This document shows positions 16,152 to 23,422 of a DNA stretch of 23,422 bases, piece after piece; within the stretch, counting starts at the first letter, position 1, and the number at the start of each line of letters is the position of its first letter. Source of the DNA: JASUTC01 sp964604305 (GTDB taxonomy: Bacteria > Thermotogota > Thermotogae > MWEM01). Under the pieces are notes generated by a model that was not told where the DNA came from, did no database searches, and was given only the letters and a program-made list of their open reading frames with translations. The DNA is taken from the NCBI GenBank assembly GCA_964604305.1, contig CAZRYM010000021.1:1-23422 (forward strand). The letters run 5' to 3'. A program made the position numbers and the translations under genes.

Positions 16152-19100
16152 ATGGTGAAGAAGATATTTTATATCTTATTCCCTGTTATTGCAGCCATCG
16201 TTATTACGTTTATTTCCTGTCAATTTACCGTATCCGCTCCTGATTTGCCTGTATTGAAAATGCCTGGGGACAAGGCGAAGGATGTATCTCTTAAGCCGTC
16301 GTTTGATTGGGGAAAAGACACAAAAGACGAAGATGCTTCCTATTCATTGAATTTATACAGGATTACTGATGGGGGGACTGAATTAGTTTTAACAGTCGAG
16401 GATGTTGAGGGGACACAATATTTACTTTCTGAGGAGCTTCTTCCTTCGCATAATTATGCATGGGAAGTAACTTACGAAACGAAAAATAATAAAACAGGAA
16501 GTTCCGGTTTACATACTTTCAAAACCAGAAAACTTTCTGAGTTGGAATTTTCCTTACCTGAGTCAACAGTACAAGAAAACAACACAATCAATATCGATTT
16601 AAACAGTTTTCTGAAGGATGAAGAAGATCGTGAAGTTGTATTTGAATTACGATCGGGTCCGGGCAGAATAGAAGGCAATGTTTATACCTATGAGCCGGGA
16701 TTTAACGATTCAGGTGCTTATGTAATTGAAATCATTGCAAAGGATCAATATCGAGAGATAAAATCGGCTTTCGAACTGATGGTAAAAGACAATTATCGCC
16801 CACCGATTGTAAAAAATTTACAGGAAATTTACCAAGTGGATCAGGGTGAACAGATTGAAGTTGACCTTCACAGTAAGGTAGAGAACCCCGAAAATAATCC
16901 TTTGACTTTCAAACTGGCACAAGGACCGGGAGAAATCCGGAATGGCATATATTACCTTCAACCCGATTTTTCAAAAAAAGGAAGACAGCAGGTAAAGATT
17001 ATTATTGAAGATCCGGCAACTCATTTGGAAATCGGTTTTCATGTTGTTATAAACGCCGTTAACAGAAGCCCTTCTTTCGGCTTTATTCCTATGCAAAAAG
17101 GAAAAGAAAATGAACAAATTGAGATTGATTTAACGAATTATGTCAGTGACCCGGATGGGGATCAATTGATATTTAAGAAAACAAGTGGTCCCGGTGAAAT
17201 TTCAGAAGATGGGATATTTACATTTGAAACAGATTTCGAATCTGGTGGTGACTATACCATAGACTTTGAGGTCAGTGATGGAGTTAATCGAATCAGTGAT
17301 AGTTTTCTCTTATCTGTAGAGAATGTCAACAGAAAGCCCGTTGAGTTGGATGACAAAGAAATATCGACCTATGAACTGAAAGAAGGAGAGCCCTTCAAGC
17401 TTGAATTTTCTCAGTTATATAGTGACCCGGATAATGATCCTGTTGAGTTTAGGCTTATAAATGGACCCGGTAACATTGATGGAACCAGTTATGAGTATCT
17501 TCCTGATTTTGATTCAAGTGGCGAAAAGGAAATAATCCTGGAAATAGATGATGGAAAAGATACAGTTATCAGGCGTTATACTTTAAACGTGGAAGAAGTG
17601 AACAGAAAACCTGAAATTAGTCCTGACGAGGATGTTTTACGTCAAAGTACGTCAACCAGAGATAGTTTTGAAATCAAATGGCATTCTTCCGATCCGGATG
17701 GTTCTTTTCTTTCCCATAATGTTTATTTTTCCGAACATCAATCTCCAACCCTTGCGGCAACCGGTTTGAAGACTGACAGTTGGTCACCTTACGATGCAGG
17801 AATAAAAATGGAACCCGGCAAAAAATATTATTGGAGAATAGAAGTTGTAGATGAGTTTGGGGAGAGGGTCATAACCGATTTACATTCAGTTGTTTTAGAG
17901 AACAAACCACCAAAAAGACCTTTGATAACAACCAAAGAACATGAGGAAAAGGCTGTTGGCATGCCTTACACATTAAAATGGGTCTGTTCAGACGATGATG
18001 ATGCATTGGGTCATCGTTATTCCATCTACATTGGAGACTCTACGGAGACATTAAAATTAGCTGAAGACGAAATTATTGAAGAACAATATGTTCTAACCGA
18101 CTTGGAACCCGGCAAAGATTACTCTATAAAGGTTGTTGTTGAAGATCCTTATGGAGCAATCAATGAGTCTAAACTAATTTCCTTAAAGGTTAAACTACCT
18201 CCGGAACCACCTGACGCCACTCTCGATGAGCGTTATCAAAAACCCGTCTCGGCTACTAATGTGGTGCTTGAATGGGATATGCCAGAGAATGAAAACAATG
18301 AAGACCTTACTTTTGATATATACATGGGAACTTCAAAGGAAAACATGAAATTGATTAAAAAGAATGCAACAGATACTAAATATAGACCAACAGGATTAAC
18401 GGGGGGGACCAATTATTATTGGCAGGTTATTGTTAAGGATGAATATTCAGCAGAAATTCCGGGTCCGGTATGGGGATTGGAAACTGCATTTGGACCGGGG
18501 TCAATCCTTTGGTCGTATCCGGTGCGGTATGATATTCGTTCCAGTCCAGCTGTATCTGATGATGGGGTTATCTATTTTGGAGCGGATGATGATTATCTTT
18601 ACGCCATTGACAGAGAAGGCGTATTCATCTGGAAATTTGACTGTTCAAACATAGTTTACCCCAGTCCAACGATAGGTAAAGACGGCACCGTTTATATTGC
18701 AGCCGGCAACAAATACATCTATGCCGTTAATAAAAACGGGGAGGAACTATGGAGAAAAGAGATTTCGGGGGGGTGTTATTCCAGCCCTGCTGTGGATCAA
18801 AACGGAACGGTCTATATCGGAGACTCCGATGGCGTGTTACATGCCATCGCTCCAAATGGTGAAACATTGTGGACTTACCAGGTGGCCGATGAAATCCGAT
18901 CCAGTCCTTCTATAGGGTATTCCGGAACGATTTACTTTGGATCGGACGATCGAAGCATATATGCCATTAACCACGATGGAAGCCTGAAGTGGTCTTTTAA
19001 AACTGAAGGCTTCGTCCGTTCCAGCCCAGCTTTAGATGAACAGGAAAGGGTATATGTCGGGTCTTTTGACGGCAATCTTTATGTCCTTAACAAAAATGGT

Positions 19101-19535
19101 GCACTGCTTTGGAACTACGATACAGATTCACAAATTCGTTCCAGTCCCTCTATCTATAGGGATGGTACGGTTTATATCGGATCCTTTGACGGTAAACTCC
19201 ATGCACTGGATCAACTGGGGAATAAGGAGTGGACATACGCCGTTGAGGAGGGACCATTTTGGTCATCCAGTCCTGCTATTGGAGAGGATGGAACGGTTTA
19301 TATTGGAACATGGGAGAAACGCATACTGGCCATCGATTCAAAAGGCAACCTTAAATGGCAATTGGAAACTGAAGACTATATCAAATCCAGTCCGGTTATC
19401 GATGGAAACGGAGCCCTGTATATCGGCACATATGGTGCGAACCTTTTGTCAATTGCAACTGACAGCAAAGGGCTTTCACTGGATTCTCCATGGCCTATGT
19501 TCAGAAAGGATGCAAAACATACAGCCTGCCAATAA
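16152..19535 (+). CDS. large exported (lipo)protein: Ig-like repeats, FN3-like domains, PQQ-type propeller
   Basis: An 1127-residue secreted protein. The N-terminus is a signal peptide (MVKKIF, then a hydrophobic stretch) ending FISC with C23 as a possible lipid-anchored Cys; the lipobox is imperfect (Phe at -3). After an FN3-like region (about 35-125), four Ig/cadherin-like repeats of about 90 residues (about 130-490) each carry a GPG motif (near 168, 257, 346, 438) and a closing VNR(K/S)P-type linker. Three FN3-like domains follow (about 490-790), with YYWRIEVVDE and NYYWQVIVKDEY strands. The C-terminus (about 795-1120) is an eight-unit PQQ-like beta propeller with SSPxxxxDGTVYIG and the closing motif PWPMFRKDAKHTACQ. 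It is likely cell-surface binding or scaffolding; no catalytic residue is evident. Confidence 0.82.
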   Translation: MVKKIFYILFPVIAAIVITFISCQFTVSAPDLPVLKMPGDKAKDVSLKPSFDWGKDTKDEDASYSLNLYRITDGGTELVLTVEDVEGTQYLLSEELLPSHNYAWEVTYETKNNKTGSSGLHTFKTRKLSELEFSLPESTVQENNTINIDLNSFLKDEEDREVVFELRSGPGRIEGNVYTYEPGFNDSGAYVIEIIAKDQYREIKSAFELMVKDNYRPPIVKNLQEIYQVDQGEQIEVDLHSKVENPENNPLTFKLAQGPGEIRNGIYYLQPDFSKKGRQQVKIIIEDPATHLEIGFHVVINAVNRSPSFGFIPMQKGKENEQIEIDLTNYVSDPDGDQLIFKKTSGPGEISEDGIFTFETDFESGGDYTIDFEVSDGVNRISDSFLLSVENVNRKPVELDDKEISTYELKEGEPFKLEFSQLYSDPDNDPVEFRLINGPGNIDGTSYEYLPDFDSSGEKEIILEIDDGKDTVIRRYTLNVEEVNRKPEISPDEDVLRQSTSTRDSFEIKWHSSDPDGSFLSHNVYFSEHQSPTLAATGLKTDSWSPYDAGIKMEPGKKYYWRIEVVDEFGERVITDLHSVVLENKPPKRPLITTKEHEEKAVGMPYTLKWVCSDDDDALGHRYSIYIGDSTETLKLAEDEIIEEQYVLTDLEPGKDYSIKVVVEDPYGAINESKLISLKVKLPPEPPDATLDERYQKPVSATNVVLEWDMPENENNEDLTFDIYMGTSKENMKLIKKNATDTKYRPTGLTGGTNYYWQVIVKDEYSAEIPGPVWGLETAFGPGSILWSYPVRYDIRSSPAVSDDGVIYFGADDDYLYAIDREGVFIWKFDCSNIVYPSPTIGKDGTVYIAAGNKYIYAVNKNGEELWRKEISGGCYSSPAVDQNGTVYIGDSDGVLHAIAPNGETLWTYQVADEIRSSPSIGYSGTIYFGSDDRSIYAINHDGSLKWSFKTEGFVRSSPALDEQERVYVGSFDGNLYVLNKNGALLWNYDTDSQIRSSPSIYRDGTVYIGSFDGKLHALDQLGNKEWTYAVEEGPFWSSSPAIGEDGTVYIGTWEKRILAIDSKGNLKWQLETEDYIKSSPVIDGNGALYIGTYGANLLSIATDSKGLSLDSPWPMFRKDAKHTACQ
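18541..19500 (+). repeat. eight tandem propeller repeats of about 120 bp
   Basis: Within the surface protein gene a CCAGTCC/CCAGCCC core (coding SSP) recurs at 18541, 18661, 18781, 18901, 19021, 19141, 19267 and 19387: spacings of 120 bp with a single 126-bp step. Each unit encodes about 40 residues of the form SSPxxxxxGTVYIGxxDxxLYAIxxxGxxxW, one blade each, so eight blades as in BamB/quinoprotein propellers. Confidence 0.85.
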
Positions 19536-19556
19536 TGATGCATTCAATTTAAGATC

Positions 19557-19587
19557 AAAGGTGGACAATCATGTCTGCCTTTTTTTT
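19557..19587 (+). terminator. intrinsic terminator between surface protein and ABC exporter
   Basis: The arms AAAGGTGGAC (19557-19566) and GTCTGCCTTT (19573-19582) pair over 10 bp, including two G-U pairs, around a 6-nt loop (AATCAT). Eight Ts run from 19580 to 19587. It follows the surface protein stop by 21 nt and ends only 16 nt before the start of the ABC ATPase gene, so it may act as a partial terminator or attenuator. Confidence 0.6.
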
Positions 19588-19603
19588 CTATCGGAGTGAT
19601 CGA

Positions 19604-20476
19604 ATGCTTGAAATAAAGAAACTAAAAAAATATTATGGAAAACACCGAGGAATTGAACAGGTTGGCTTCAATATATCCAAAGGCGAGATATATGGCCTCA
19701 TAGGTCCCAATGGCGCGGGAAAAACAACAACAATCAGAATTATTCTTGGCCTTTTGTCTGCTGATGCCGGAGAGATTCATTTACTGGGGAAATCACTTCC
19801 AAAGAACCTGAACAGTTTAAAGCAGAGGATCGGTTATTTACCCGGGGAGATTAACCTTTACCCTCAGATGAGAGTATCCAGGTTTTTGAAATATAACAGT
19901 AAATTCTACAAGGACTATTGTAAAGAATATCAAGAGGAATTGTGCGATTATCTTGACTTGGACAAAAAGAAACGGTTTAAAGAACTCTCACTTGGTAACA
20001 GAAAGAAAGTGGGAATTATACAGGCTTTGGTTCATAAACCGGATATACTGATTCTTGATGAGCCCACAAATGGATTAGATCCCCTTCTTCAGAAGAATCT
20101 TTACACCTTGGTGGAGAAGGAAAGAGAAAGAGGATGTGCCATCTTGTTTTCTTCTCATAATCTTCTCGAGGTAGAACGATTAAGTGACAGAGTAGGAATT
20201 ATTAAGGAAGGTGTCTTGATCAAAGAAATGTCCATTAATCAGCTTTCTGAATATACACAGAAAGTGATTACCGTTCATGACTTGAAGGGTGGGGAAAAAT
20301 TAAAAAAATTTGAACGCAAAGAATCAAAAAATGGTGCTAAGGTCTTTTTGATAAAAAAGAGTGAATTAAAAGAGTTTTTATCAGTATTAAACAATTTGGA
20401 TTACACGGATATAGAGATCAGAAATCCTACCTTGGAAGAAACATTTATGGCTTTTTATGGCAGAGAGGGTAAATGA
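19604..20476 (+). CDS. ABC transporter ATP-binding protein (ABC-2 exporter type)
   Basis: A 290-residue ATPase subunit. Walker A is GPNGAGKTT (34-42); the Q-loop region reads YLPGEINLY (78-86) with Glu in place of Gln, as in several drug/bacteriocin-type exporters. The signature is LSLGNRKKV (128-136), Walker B is ILILDEP with the D-loop NGLD (148-159), and the switch His is H185 (SSHNLLEVE). About 90 C-terminal residues follow, as in the CcmA/BcrA-like group. The start at 19604 is set by GGAGTGATC just upstream; an in-frame ATG at 19571 lies inside the terminator hairpin and is rejected. It is separated from its permease by 1 nt. The substrate is unknown. Confidence 0.92.
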   Translation: MLEIKKLKKYYGKHRGIEQVGFNISKGEIYGLIGPNGAGKTTTIRIILGLLSADAGEIHLLGKSLPKNLNSLKQRIGYLPGEINLYPQMRVSRFLKYNSKFYKDYCKEYQEELCDYLDLDKKKRFKELSLGNRKKVGIIQALVHKPDILILDEPTNGLDPLLQKNLYTLVEKERERGCAILFSSHNLLEVERLSDRVGIIKEGVLIKEMSINQLSEYTQKVITVHDLKGGEKLKKFERKESKNGAKVFLIKKSELKEFLSVLNNLDYTDIEIRNPTLEETFMAFYGREGK

Positions 20477-20477
20477 T

Positions 20478-21284
20478 ATGTTTTTGAATATTTATAGAAA
20501 TGAAGCCAGGAATAATTTTTGGTTTTTTCTAATATGGTGTGGTGTTTTCATCGGATTTATTTTTATGTATTTGCCCATGACCAATCTCATACTTGATGAA
20601 ATAGATGATCTAATGATTTTTGTAGAGAAAATGCCCGAATTCCTTCTTAAGATGTTTAGTTTCGAGCCTGAGGTTTTTAACAAACCTGAAGGGATATTCG
20701 GTTCTGAGGGGATGAGTTTCATCTACATTCTCTCAGCGGTCTTTGCCGCTAATCTTGCCGGAGCAGTCTTTTCAAAGGAATTTGAGGAGAAAACCATCGA
20801 ATTTCTTTTGGTAAAGCCTGTTACAAGAAGTAGAGTCTTTTTAGAAAAAGGTTTTTTCATGTTGACATTAATCATTATTCTCAGTATTTTATTTACAGCC
20901 TTTGAACTCCTGGGTTTTTCGATGTTCATCAAAAGTGATTACAGCGAAAAAATCTTGATATCTTTTGGCATATACACCTTCTGTGTTCTCACTTTTTTTG
21001 GAGGCCTGTCAACCCTGATTTCCTGTATCACAAAAAAAAGCAACTTAAATATCTCCATTTCTGTGGGTTTTATCATTTTTATGTATTTTGGTGATTCGCT
21101 CGGAAGAAGCTTTGAAAGTATATCTTGGCTTTCCAAAATAACAATATTCCATTATATACCCTTGGCTGAAACGATTATAAATGAACAAATGTTTTTGACA
21201 AACGCCATTATCATTTCATTGATCGGCCTGCTGTTTTTTATCGCAGGTTACATTGTTTTCAAAAAAAGTGATATTGAGATATGA
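20478..21284 (+). CDS. ABC-2 type permease subunit
   Basis: A 268-residue membrane protein with about six hydrophobic segments: near 14-33, 82-105, 130-158, 163-190, 195-213 and 240-262. The N-terminus (MFLNIYRNEARNNFWFF) and the motif FSKEFEEKTIEFLLVKPVTR between TM2 and TM3 are typical of ABC2_membrane permeases. It pairs with the ATPase just upstream; both likely assemble as a 2+2 exporter of a peptide, lipid or drug. Start: ATG at 20478 with AGAGGGT 7 nt upstream, inside the end of the ATPase gene; the in-frame ATG at 20457 lacks a site. The gene ends 50 nt before a long palindrome. Confidence 0.87.
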   Translation: MFLNIYRNEARNNFWFFLIWCGVFIGFIFMYLPMTNLILDEIDDLMIFVEKMPEFLLKMFSFEPEVFNKPEGIFGSEGMSFIYILSAVFAANLAGAVFSKEFEEKTIEFLLVKPVTRSRVFLEKGFFMLTLIIILSILFTAFELLGFSMFIKSDYSEKILISFGIYTFCVLTFFGGLSTLISCITKKSNLNISISVGFIIFMYFGDSLGRSFESISWLSKITIFHYIPLAETIINEQMFLTNAIIISLIGLLFFIAGYIVFKKSDIEI

Positions 21285-21332
21285 GATGAGGGGTCTAAAC
21301 GTTTTAATGGTAATATCATAGACAAGTATTCC

Positions 21333-21378
21333 GAGGGGACAGGGTCAGCGATACGGGAATCGCTTCACCTGTCCCCTC
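21333..21378. repeat. REP-like long palindrome between convergent genes
   Basis: The outer arms GAGGGGACAGG (21333-21343) and CCTGTCCCCTC (21368-21378) are perfect 11-bp complements. A 3x3 internal loop is followed by an inner 6-bp stem, AGCGAT (21347-21352) with ATCGCT (21359-21364), and a hexaloop ACGGGA. No T tract follows on either strand. GGGGACAG/CTGTCCCC arms are familiar from REP-type elements linked to Y1/RAYT transposases. It may also act as a factor-dependent or structural 3' end for both genes. The rest of 21285-21399 shows no gene. Confidence 0.6.
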
Positions 21379-21399
21379 TTATCCCGTGTATGTCCTCTT

Positions 21400-22761
21400 C
21401 TACTTATATGATTTTGCTGCCTTTTTAATTATCTTTGATAATGTTCTTCCCAAAGCGCTAAAGGATAATTTATCCCTTGCGATTTCGAAATTTTTATTGA
21501 CCATGTCATAATAAAGTGCTTCGCTTTTCAAGATTTCAATGGCCTTTTTCGCGGCACCTTCTATTTTCTCGCGTTCAACTGCAACATATTCGCCTTCATT
21601 GTTGTCTCTTTGGGTAAAAGTATGTCCAAGTGAGACGTTTTTAAACCCAAAGGGCATGATATCCGTTTTAAAAACGGGGTATTCAAAAATGATCATGGGT
21701 TTTTTTGCAAAAAGTCCCTCAAGGTATTGATTTCCCCAACCTTCAAGAATAGAAGGATAAGTGATGAAATCAGCGATGACATAGGCATCCCAAAGGGAAT
21801 ACTTCTTGAAATCCCTGTTACTTCTTGCGGCTCCAAAGAGGTGTTCTGCCCAGATAATTTTAATGTTTTCCTTAGATGCAAGTTTTTTAAGAAATGTAAT
21901 GTATTCATTGTCTGTTTCGATGAGTCCGGGCATAAAAAGCAATATCTCATCATTTTCGGCGAAAATTCTCCCATCATAAAGAGTTCCAAATAATTGTTCT
22001 TTTCTCTTTTTTATCTCTCCGATCGTTTCGATTCCCAATTCTATTGCCTTTCTGGTTGCGACACGTGTTGCCTGAAGAAAAACTATATCCCTTTCACCAA
22101 TTCCAAGCTGTTCACGTAGGTCACGATTGTATTCATCAAGTATCCATTCTTTTGCATGAAAATCGAAGACATTCGGGACAACAACGGAATCCATTCCTTT
22201 CCTGTGTTTTAATTCTGCCTGTGCAATCTTGTTAATAACAACTTGATGGTAATTGTCTCCTGCAGGTGGATAATAAAGATCTAATGCCTGACTGACAAAA
22301 TCACAAGTGGGCTTGTTCATATGAGGTCTTTCCCAATAAAAATCATGATTGTGATTGATACTAATTAATCCGTTTTTTTCGATGAAATCTCTAAAGCCTA
22401 TTGCTACGGGAATACCTGTTCCCAGAGAAAAGATGTTGTTTGGGATAAGAACATCAAACTTCTCTTTTGCCATTATATTGTCCAACGCCAGTTCGATATC
22501 CTTTGCAACTGAAAGCAGTTCAGTTCTAAATGAAATTTCATCGGTGTAATCAGTTAATGCCTTATAGCTGTTTCTCTCCCATCTTTTAAATTCTTCTCTG
22601 TGCAAATCCATTTCTTTTATGTAATATTCTCCATAATCAGAAGTACCGGAAATAAAGATGACATCATGTCCCATATTTTCAAAGACATGTTTCCACTTTT
22701 CCATTTCCAAAGAAACGCCATCTGTCTCACCAACTCTAAAATGTGCAAGGGCTATTTTCAT
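21400..22761 (-). CDS. GT-B fold glycosyltransferase (GT4-like)
   Basis: A 453-residue retaining-type glycosyltransferase. The N-terminal Rossmann half starts MKIALAHFRVGETDGVSLEM with a Gly-rich acceptor loop; the middle has ISINHNHDFYWERPHMNKP (133-151). The C-terminal half has LQATRVATRKAIELGIE (229-245), with R233 and K238 as likely nucleotide-sugar contacts, and the EX7E motif E340-E348 (LEGWGNQYLEGLF). The start at 22761 is chosen because GGGAGTG lies upstream; the longer frame to 22869 overlaps the ABC gene. It follows the sugar ABC ATPase by 16 nt. The HDFYWERP segment reminded me of glycosyltransferases making mannosylglucosylglycerate, a compatible solute; this is a weak recollection, and the real acceptor is unknown. 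Confidence 0.83.
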   Translation of the reverse strand: MKIALAHFRVGETDGVSLEMEKWKHVFENMGHDVIFISGTSDYGEYYIKEMDLHREEFKRWERNSYKALTDYTDEISFRTELLSVAKDIELALDNIMAKEKFDVLIPNNIFSLGTGIPVAIGFRDFIEKNGLISINHNHDFYWERPHMNKPTCDFVSQALDLYYPPAGDNYHQVVINKIAQAELKHRKGMDSVVVPNVFDFHAKEWILDEYNRDLREQLGIGERDIVFLQATRVATRKAIELGIETIGEIKKRKEQLFGTLYDGRIFAENDEILLFMPGLIETDNEYITFLKKLASKENIKIIWAEHLFGAARSNRDFKKYSLWDAYVIADFITYPSILEGWGNQYLEGLFAKKPMIIFEYPVFKTDIMPFGFKNVSLGHTFTQRDNNEGEYVAVEREKIEGAAKKAIEILKSEALYYDMVNKNFEIARDKLSFSALGRTLSKIIKKAAKSYK

Positions 22762-22777
22762 TATTATCCCACTCCCA

Positions 22778-23422
22778 TTATTCTTTTCGAATTCTTTTTT
22801 CTGTTTCAGGGTCAAAGAACATGAGCCTTTCATGTTCAAATGCAATGTGAACAATCTCTCCCGGTTCAATTTTCGGAAATGGCGGTGCTACTATTTTCAG
22901 GATCTTATCATCCAGATCAATCGCCACAATTTGATGAGACCCTTGTGGTTCAGTAACCATAACCTCTCTGGAAAAAACCGAATCAGGGGTTTTTTCTTTG
23001 TAAACCTGCATACTTTCAGGTCTCACACCCATAATGACACGACTTCCGGGGAATGATTTTAGAGTATCGTGGTTTTCTCCAATGGGTTCGAAGGAAAAGG
23101 CACTACTAACCAGCAGCATTTTCCCGTCTTTTTGAGTCAATTCCATGGAAAGGAAATTAGTTGGTGGCGTTCCTATAAAACCTGCCACAAAGATATCTTC
23201 ACAATCAAAATAGACGTCATCTGTAGTTCCCATCTGAACGATTTTCCCCTCTTTCATAATGACGATCCTGTCTGCCATACTCATGGCTTCAGCCTGATCG
23301 TGTGTAACGAAAACGGTGGTGGCCTGTGTCTTTTTGTGGATGGCTTTCATTTCCGTTCTCATCTTGACCCTGAGTTTTGCGTCCAAGTTTGAAAGCGGTT
23401 CGTCCATTAAAAAGACTTTGGG
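22778..23422 (-). CDS. sugar ABC transporter ATPase, MalK/UgpC/MsmX type (5' end cut by window edge)
   Basis: The last 214 codons of an ATPase; the N-terminal part with Walker A and the signature lies outside. The visible frame begins at Walker B/D-loop (PKVFLMDEPLSNLDAKLR), so the ATG at 23407 is internal and not the start. The H-loop is VFVTHDQAEAMSMADR, followed by the MalK-type linker GFIGTPPTNFLS and a C-terminal TOBE/OB regulatory domain with GVRPESMQVY. Such ATPases energise uptake of oligosaccharides or glycerol-phosphate-type solutes with separate permeases. It precedes the glycosyltransferase by 16 nt, suggesting a carbohydrate or compatible-solute operon. Confidence 0.93.
   Translation of the reverse strand, partial: PKVFLMDEPLSNLDAKLRVKMRTEMKAIHKKTQATTVFVTHDQAEAMSMADRIVIMKEGKIVQMGTTDDVYFDCEDIFVAGFIGTPPTNFLSMELTQKDGKMLLVSSAFSFEPIGENHDTLKSFPGSRVIMGVRPESMQVYKEKTPDSVFSREVMVTEPQGSHQIVAIDLDDKILKIVAPPFPKIEPGEIVHIAFEHERLMFFDPETEKRIRKE

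Noticed and set aside
18430..19599. Plus-strand open frames overlapping the propeller region (18430-18654, 18697-18915, 19036-19599)
   Set aside because: They are alternative-frame shadows kept open by the 120-bp repeat composition. They show no family features and conflict with the clear propeller frame.
21333..21378. Palindrome read as a classical bidirectional intrinsic terminator
   Set aside because: No run of Ts follows the stem on either strand, so it is listed as a REP-like repeat instead.
21353..21387. Intramolecular pseudoknot between the hexaloop and TCCCGT downstream
   Set aside because: A 3-nt linker could hardly reach across a stem of about 20 bp. Only an alternative fold or pairing between copies seems possible.
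22762..22869. N-terminal extension of the glycosyltransferase frame
   Set aside because: It overlaps the end of the ABC ATPase gene and lacks family similarity, while a good ribosome site precedes the ATG at 22761.

Overview
The window is about 23.4 kb of AT-rich, gene-dense bacterial DNA with strong GGAGG-type ribosome binding sites, short gaps and a possible lipoprotein. I infer a Gram-positive-type anaerobe, most likely of the Clostridia. The basis is the pairing of NifS/NifU-type Fe-S genes with a GlmL/MutL protein, the YqeY and SmpB genes, and the codon usage. No rRNA or tRNA gene, CRISPR array, phage or transposase gene is visible. No gap between genes exceeds 300 bases.

Left block (1-8465), all on the minus strand. 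In transcription order it holds smpB, a yqeY-like gene, a GlmL/MutL-family ATPase and a four-gene Fe-S/sulfur block. That block consists of a divergent cysteine desulfurase homologue, a NifU_N-DUF59 fusion, a canonical NifS and a degenerate NifU-like scaffold. A MATE exporter, a WYL-domain repressor-type regulator and a small zinc-ribbon protein follow. Most spacings are under 50 bp or overlap, so much of this may be one long transcription unit, with likely extra promoters.

Central plus-strand block (8667-13736). This is a signalling cassette: a membrane Cache-HAMP-PP2C phosphatase (SiaA-like), a small GHKL-type kinase (SiaB-like, DUF6272), a small STAS-like phosphoprotein (SiaC-like, DUF1987) and a soluble hybrid histidine kinase with REC and HPt domains. 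In Pseudomonas the SiaABC switch controls the diguanylate cyclase SiaD. Here the fourth gene is a phosphorelay kinase instead, so the cassette may join a Ser/Thr partner switch to a two-component phosphorelay. I consider this the most interesting system in the window.

Right part. A minus-strand pair (alpha/beta hydrolase, then an RlmD/TrmA-type rRNA methyltransferase, overlapping by 4 nt) converges on the histidine kinase with a 1-nt gap. Divergent from it is a 1127-residue exported protein built of Ig-like repeats, FN3-like domains and an eight-unit PQQ-type beta propeller whose DNA repeats at about 120 bp. After a likely intrinsic terminator comes an ABC exporter pair. A long REP-like palindrome then separates the exporter from a minus-strand pair: the 3' part of a MalK/UgpC-type sugar ABC ATPase, cut by the right edge, and a GT-B glycosyltransferase.
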